A stretch of 7,441 bases of DNA, taken from contig CALHIC010000482.1 of NCBI GenBank assembly GCA_938030845.1, positions 1-7,441 on the forward strand, in the 5' to 3' direction. The first letter of the stretch is position 1, and each line of letters opens with the position of its first letter. The notes beneath the pieces are model-generated. The model was not told the DNA's origin, ran no database searches, and saw only the letters and a list, made by a program, of their open reading frames with translations. Of the stretch, positions 5,248 to 7,441 are shown one piece after another. The position numbers and the translations under genes were made by a program. The DNA comes from an uncultured Oribacterium sp. Lineage in GTDB: Bacteria > Bacillota > Clostridia > Lachnospirales > Lachnospiraceae.

Positions 5248-6525
5248 ATGGCAAATTACAATATCGATACCATCTGTGTACAGGGAGGCTATGAGCCGAA
5301 AAAAGGAGAGCCCAGAGTAGTACCTATCGTACAATCCACAACCTTTAAATACGAGACTTCCCAGCAAATGGGAGACCTTTTTGACTTAAAGGACTCCGGC
5401 TATTTCTATACCAGACTGGCTAACCCCACCAATGATGCTGTGGCAAATAAAATCTGTCAGTTGGAGGGCGGAGTAGCGGCGATTTTAACCTCTTCCGGTC
5501 AGGCGGCAAATTTCTATGCCATTTTCAATATTGCCTCTGCGGGGGATCATGTGATTGCTTCTTCCGCAATCTATGGCGGAACCTACAACTTAATCGCAAA
5601 GACCATGAAAAACATGGGCATTGAAACGACCTTCGTGGACCCGGACATTTCTGCAGAAGACTTGGAGTCCAAGTTCCGTCCCAACACAAAGCTGGTTTTT
5701 GGAGAAGTCTTAGCGAATCCGGCCTTGAAAATCTTGGACATCGAGAAATTTGCCAAGGCAGCGCACAAGCACGGTGTTCCTCTTATCGTGGATAACACCT
5801 TCCCCACTCCGATTTTCTGTAGACCTTTTGAATGGGGAGCGGACATCGTGACGCACTCCACCACAAAATACATGAACGGCTTTGCCAATGCGGTTGGTGG
5901 CGCAGTTGTGGATTCCGGAAACTTCGACTGGACCAAGTATAGCGAGAAATTCCCGGGACTAACCACTCCGGACGAAACCTACCACGGAACAGTCTATACG
6001 GAGAGCTTCGGGAAGGCGGCTTATATTGTGAAAATGACCACCAACCTGATGCGTGATTTAGGCTCCATTCCTTCTCCGCAAAACTCCTTCTACCTGGGCG
6101 TAGGTCTGGAAACTTTGCACTTAAGAATGGAAAGACATTATGAAAATGCCTTGGCTTTAGCAAAGCATTTGGAAAAGCACCCGAAGGTATCCTGGGTTTC
6201 CTTCTCCGGTTTGGAAAATGACAGCCAGCATGAATTGGCTAAAAAGTATCTGCCAAAAGGCTCCTGCGGAGTAATTTCCTTCGGCGTAGTTGGAGGAAGA
6301 GAAGCGGCTGTAAAGTTTATGGATTCTCTGAAGCTGGCTGCTATTGTAACTCACGTTGCGGATGCCAGAACCTGTGTGCTGCACCCGGCATCCACCACCC
6401 ACAGACAGATGAATGATGAAGAGCTGCTGGCAGCAGGGGTATCTCCTGACCTTATCAGAATGTCTGTAGGCATTGAAGATGTGCAGGACATCATTGCAGA
6501 TGTGGACCAGGCATTGGAGAAATAA
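5248..6525 (+). CDS. metY: O-acetylhomoserine sulfhydrylase (PLP-dependent)
   Basis: 425-residue cytoplasmic enzyme of the Cys/Met metabolism PLP family. It joins O-acetylhomoserine with sulfide to give homocysteine and acetate, the direct sulfhydrylation step of methionine synthesis. Family signatures in order: PIVQSTTF (26-33), YFYTRLANPT (52-61) with the Tyr and Arg that hold the cofactor phosphate of the neighbouring subunit, SSGQAA (82-87), VDNTF with Asp182 contacting the PLP ring nitrogen, HSTTKY with Schiff-base Lys207, HPASTTH (379-385) and RMSVGIED (404-411) with substrate-carboxylate Arg404. Length (about 425-430) and the insert around 220-255 favour MetY over cystathionine gamma-synthase or lyase (about 380-400). 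The start has AAAGGAG at 5233-5239, 8 bases upstream. Codon use is richer in G and C than in its neighbours, as for a well-expressed gene. Monocistronic, with its own promoter and terminator. Confidence 0.95.
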   Translation: MANYNIDTICVQGGYEPKKGEPRVVPIVQSTTFKYETSQQMGDLFDLKDSGYFYTRLANPTNDAVANKICQLEGGVAAILTSSGQAANFYAIFNIASAGDHVIASSAIYGGTYNLIAKTMKNMGIETTFVDPDISAEDLESKFRPNTKLVFGEVLANPALKILDIEKFAKAAHKHGVPLIVDNTFPTPIFCRPFEWGADIVTHSTTKYMNGFANAVGGAVVDSGNFDWTKYSEKFPGLTTPDETYHGTVYTESFGKAAYIVKMTTNLMRDLGSIPSPQNSFYLGVGLETLHLRMERHYENALALAKHLEKHPKVSWVSFSGLENDSQHELAKKYLPKGSCGVISFGVVGGREAAVKFMDSLKLAAIVTHVADARTCVLHPASTTHRQMNDEELLAAGVSPDLIRMSVGIEDVQDIIADVDQALEK

Positions 6526-6549
6526 AGCGGACGATATATTTCATACTAA

Positions 6550-6591
6550 AAAAATAAAACCGAATGTCGAATGGCATCCGGTTTTATTTTT
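6550..6591. terminator. bidirectional intrinsic terminator between metY and the nicotinamidase-like gene
   Basis: AAAAATAAAACCG (6550-6562) pairs with CGGTTTTATTTTT (6579-6591), then an A-C mismatch and ATG/CAT inner pairs around an 8-base loop. T-runs flank it on both strands. It overlaps the stop codon region of the minus-strand gene (TAA at 6590-6592). Confidence 0.88.
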
Positions 6592-7126
6592 ATAGCACTT
6601 CCACCTGACAAGAGCGCAGAGTCTCCAGAGCAGCTTCGTGTTTTTCCTTCGTAACTCCGGCACAACACCGGCTATCTACAGAGAGAGGGACTTCCGGTAA
6701 AAATGCCTTTAGAAGAAGGGCATTGGAAACCACGCAGATATCGGTACATAAGCCTACAAGCTCGATGGAGAAATCCTGTTCTTTGCTTTTAAGTTCCTGA
6801 CAGAGGGATTTCATAGCATTTGCCAACTCCAAACTTCCAAAGCCGGGCTTTTCAAAGAAATGATCCGCTAAGATTAAGTCTTGAAGAGTGCTATCCAACT
6901 ACCAGCCCTCCGTTCCCTTAATGCAGTGAGAGATAGGAAGATTTTTACCCTCTTGGGTGGAGAGGTAATCTTCCTTATGAGTGTCTAGGGTTGCGTAAAC
7001 AACCTCTTTGGGATAGGAGAGGATCTTTTCTTTTACCTTTTGGACAATGGCTTCCGCTTCCTTTGTTCCTAAAGAACCGTCAATAAAGTCCTTCTGCATA
7101 TCTACTACAATAAGAATTTTCTTCAT
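6590..7126 (-). pseudogene. pncA: nicotinamidase-family cysteine hydrolase (PncA-like), interrupted by in-frame TAG
   Basis: The reading frame is a full 178-codon isochorismatase-fold hydrolase of the nicotinamidase type (nicotinamide to nicotinate plus ammonia, NAD salvage). It is unbroken except for TAG at codon 76 (6899-6901). Before it: catalytic Asp9 in VVDMQKDF and metal ligands Asp48, His50 (LDTH) and His67 (HCIKGT). After it: catalytic Lys93 (EKPGFG) and nucleophile Cys131 in GLCTDICV. Spacing of all these matches active PncA enzymes. The stop falls in GW-x-L, where relatives carry a variable, often charged residue; CAG, GAG or AAG to TAG is one change. Neither half alone has a full active site. 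No frameshift or other decay is seen, so the lesion is recent, or the TAG is read through, or it is a sequence error. The ribosome binding site AAGGAAGG lies just upstream of the ATG. It starts 28 bases after the antitoxin gene. Confidence 0.8.
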
Positions 7127-7154
7127 TTTCCTTCCTTCTTTCTGAGTCGATATA

Positions 7155-7364
7155 TTAATTCCAATTAATTTTTTTATTATTGTTCACGATATCAAGCAAG
7201 CACATATTGATTAATGTTTGTGAAGAAACATCCAGCTCTTCAGCTTGTTTTTGGAAGTAATTCATCACAGTAGGGCTTATCTGTATAGTTGATTGTTCTT
7301 TTAACTTTTTTGCATAAGGATTTTTTTTCGGATTTAATTCTTCAATGTTATATTCTTCTCTCAT
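7155..7364 (-). CDS. brnA: BrnA-like ribbon-helix-helix antitoxin
   Basis: 69-residue small DNA-binding protein. MREEYNIEELNPKKNPYAKKLK is a typical BrnA opening, followed by a ribbon-helix-helix: strand STIQIS (25-30), helix VMNYFQKQAEEL and helix SSQTLINMCLLDIV. BrnA neutralises the ribonuclease toxin BrnT and represses their shared promoter as a dimer. It follows the toxin-like gene with a TAATG one-base overlap, the usual toxin-first order of brnTA. The ribosome binding site AAGGAG lies inside the toxin's last codons, 8 bases from the ATG, so translation is probably coupled. The tail (KKINWN) is short; no truncation is evident. The gene is AT-rich compared with metY, in line with a mobile accessory module. 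The BrnA call combines protein pattern and partner; a generic CopG-type antitoxin is the fallback. Confidence 0.78.
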   Translation of the reverse strand: MREEYNIEELNPKKNPYAKKLKEQSTIQISPTVMNYFQKQAEELDVSSQTLINMCLLDIVNNNKKINWN

Positions 7365-7441
7365 TATTCATTCTCCTTTATATAAATTAGGCGTTCGTTC
7401 TTTGTTGCTTTCCTAGCAGAGATTAATCGAATGACCTCACC
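7364..7441 (-). CDS. brnT: BrnT-like toxin, C-terminal 25 residues only (cut by window end)
   Basis: The minus strand from the window edge encodes 25 residues and TAA, ending in RLISARKATKNERLIY. This is the conserved C-terminal signature of BrnT toxins (RxISARxATxxER-x-Y), which cleave mRNA during translation arrest. The frame runs off the window edge, so the N-terminal part with the remaining catalytic residues is not seen. The stop overlaps the antitoxin ATG by one base. The promoter of the module must lie outside the window. Confidence 0.75.
   Translation of the reverse strand, partial: GEVIRLISARKATKNERLIYIKENE

Noticed and set aside
5583..6163. Minus-strand open frames of about 126 codons inside metY
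   Set aside because: They are shadows of a GC-richer coding sequence, with low-complexity residue patterns and no start signals.
1..7441. CRISPR array, IS element or integrase
   Set aside because: No direct repeat-spacer series, transposase-like protein or terminal inverted repeats with target duplications were seen.

Overview
The window looks like chromosomal DNA of a low-to-moderate GC Gram-positive anaerobe. Strong AAGGAGG-type ribosome binding sites, extended -10 promoters (TGnTATACT), compact gene packing and the look of the proteins all point to Bacillota, class Clostridia, probably Lachnospiraceae. The lineage is inferred from protein flavour only.

Left end (1-1843): a structured non-coding stretch of about 300 bases precedes a Ro60-like TROVE/vWA protein. 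The stretch holds a candidate Y RNA-like (YrlA-type) RNA at about 98-292. Its ends pair in an interrupted 6+6 bp stem, its interior is full of hairpins, some resembling tRNA arms, and it ends in a U-rich tract just before the ribosome binding site of the protein gene. Ro-family proteins bind Y RNAs, so this is plausibly an RNA-protein pair and is the most interesting system here. A 17-position inverted repeat acts as a shared terminator between the Ro-like gene and the gene converging on it.

Middle (1892-4951): two paralogous two-helix membrane proteins of the DUF3137 type lie on the minus strand. They flank a plus-strand 8-oxoguanine DNA glycosylase (OGG family) that keeps its catalytic Lys and Asp. 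The paralogs share an N-terminal QIDL...EERQKLKEL signature and an extended -10 promoter. The glycosylase promoter sits inside a perfect 9-bp inverted repeat.

Right (5248-7441): a PLP-dependent O-acetylhomoserine sulfhydrylase (metY) on the plus strand ends in a terminator shared with a minus-strand module. In transcription order that module is the C-terminus of a BrnT-like toxin (cut by the window edge), a BrnA-like antitoxin overlapping it by one base, and a nicotinamidase-family (pncA-like) gene. The nicotinamidase frame is intact over 178 codons except for one in-frame TAG at codon 76, which separates the catalytic Asp from the catalytic Lys and Cys. It is either a fresh nonsense pseudogene or a case of readthrough or restart.

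Apart from the RNA-Ro pair and the toxin-antitoxin pair, the genes do not form one pathway. They are mostly single transcription units with alternating strands.
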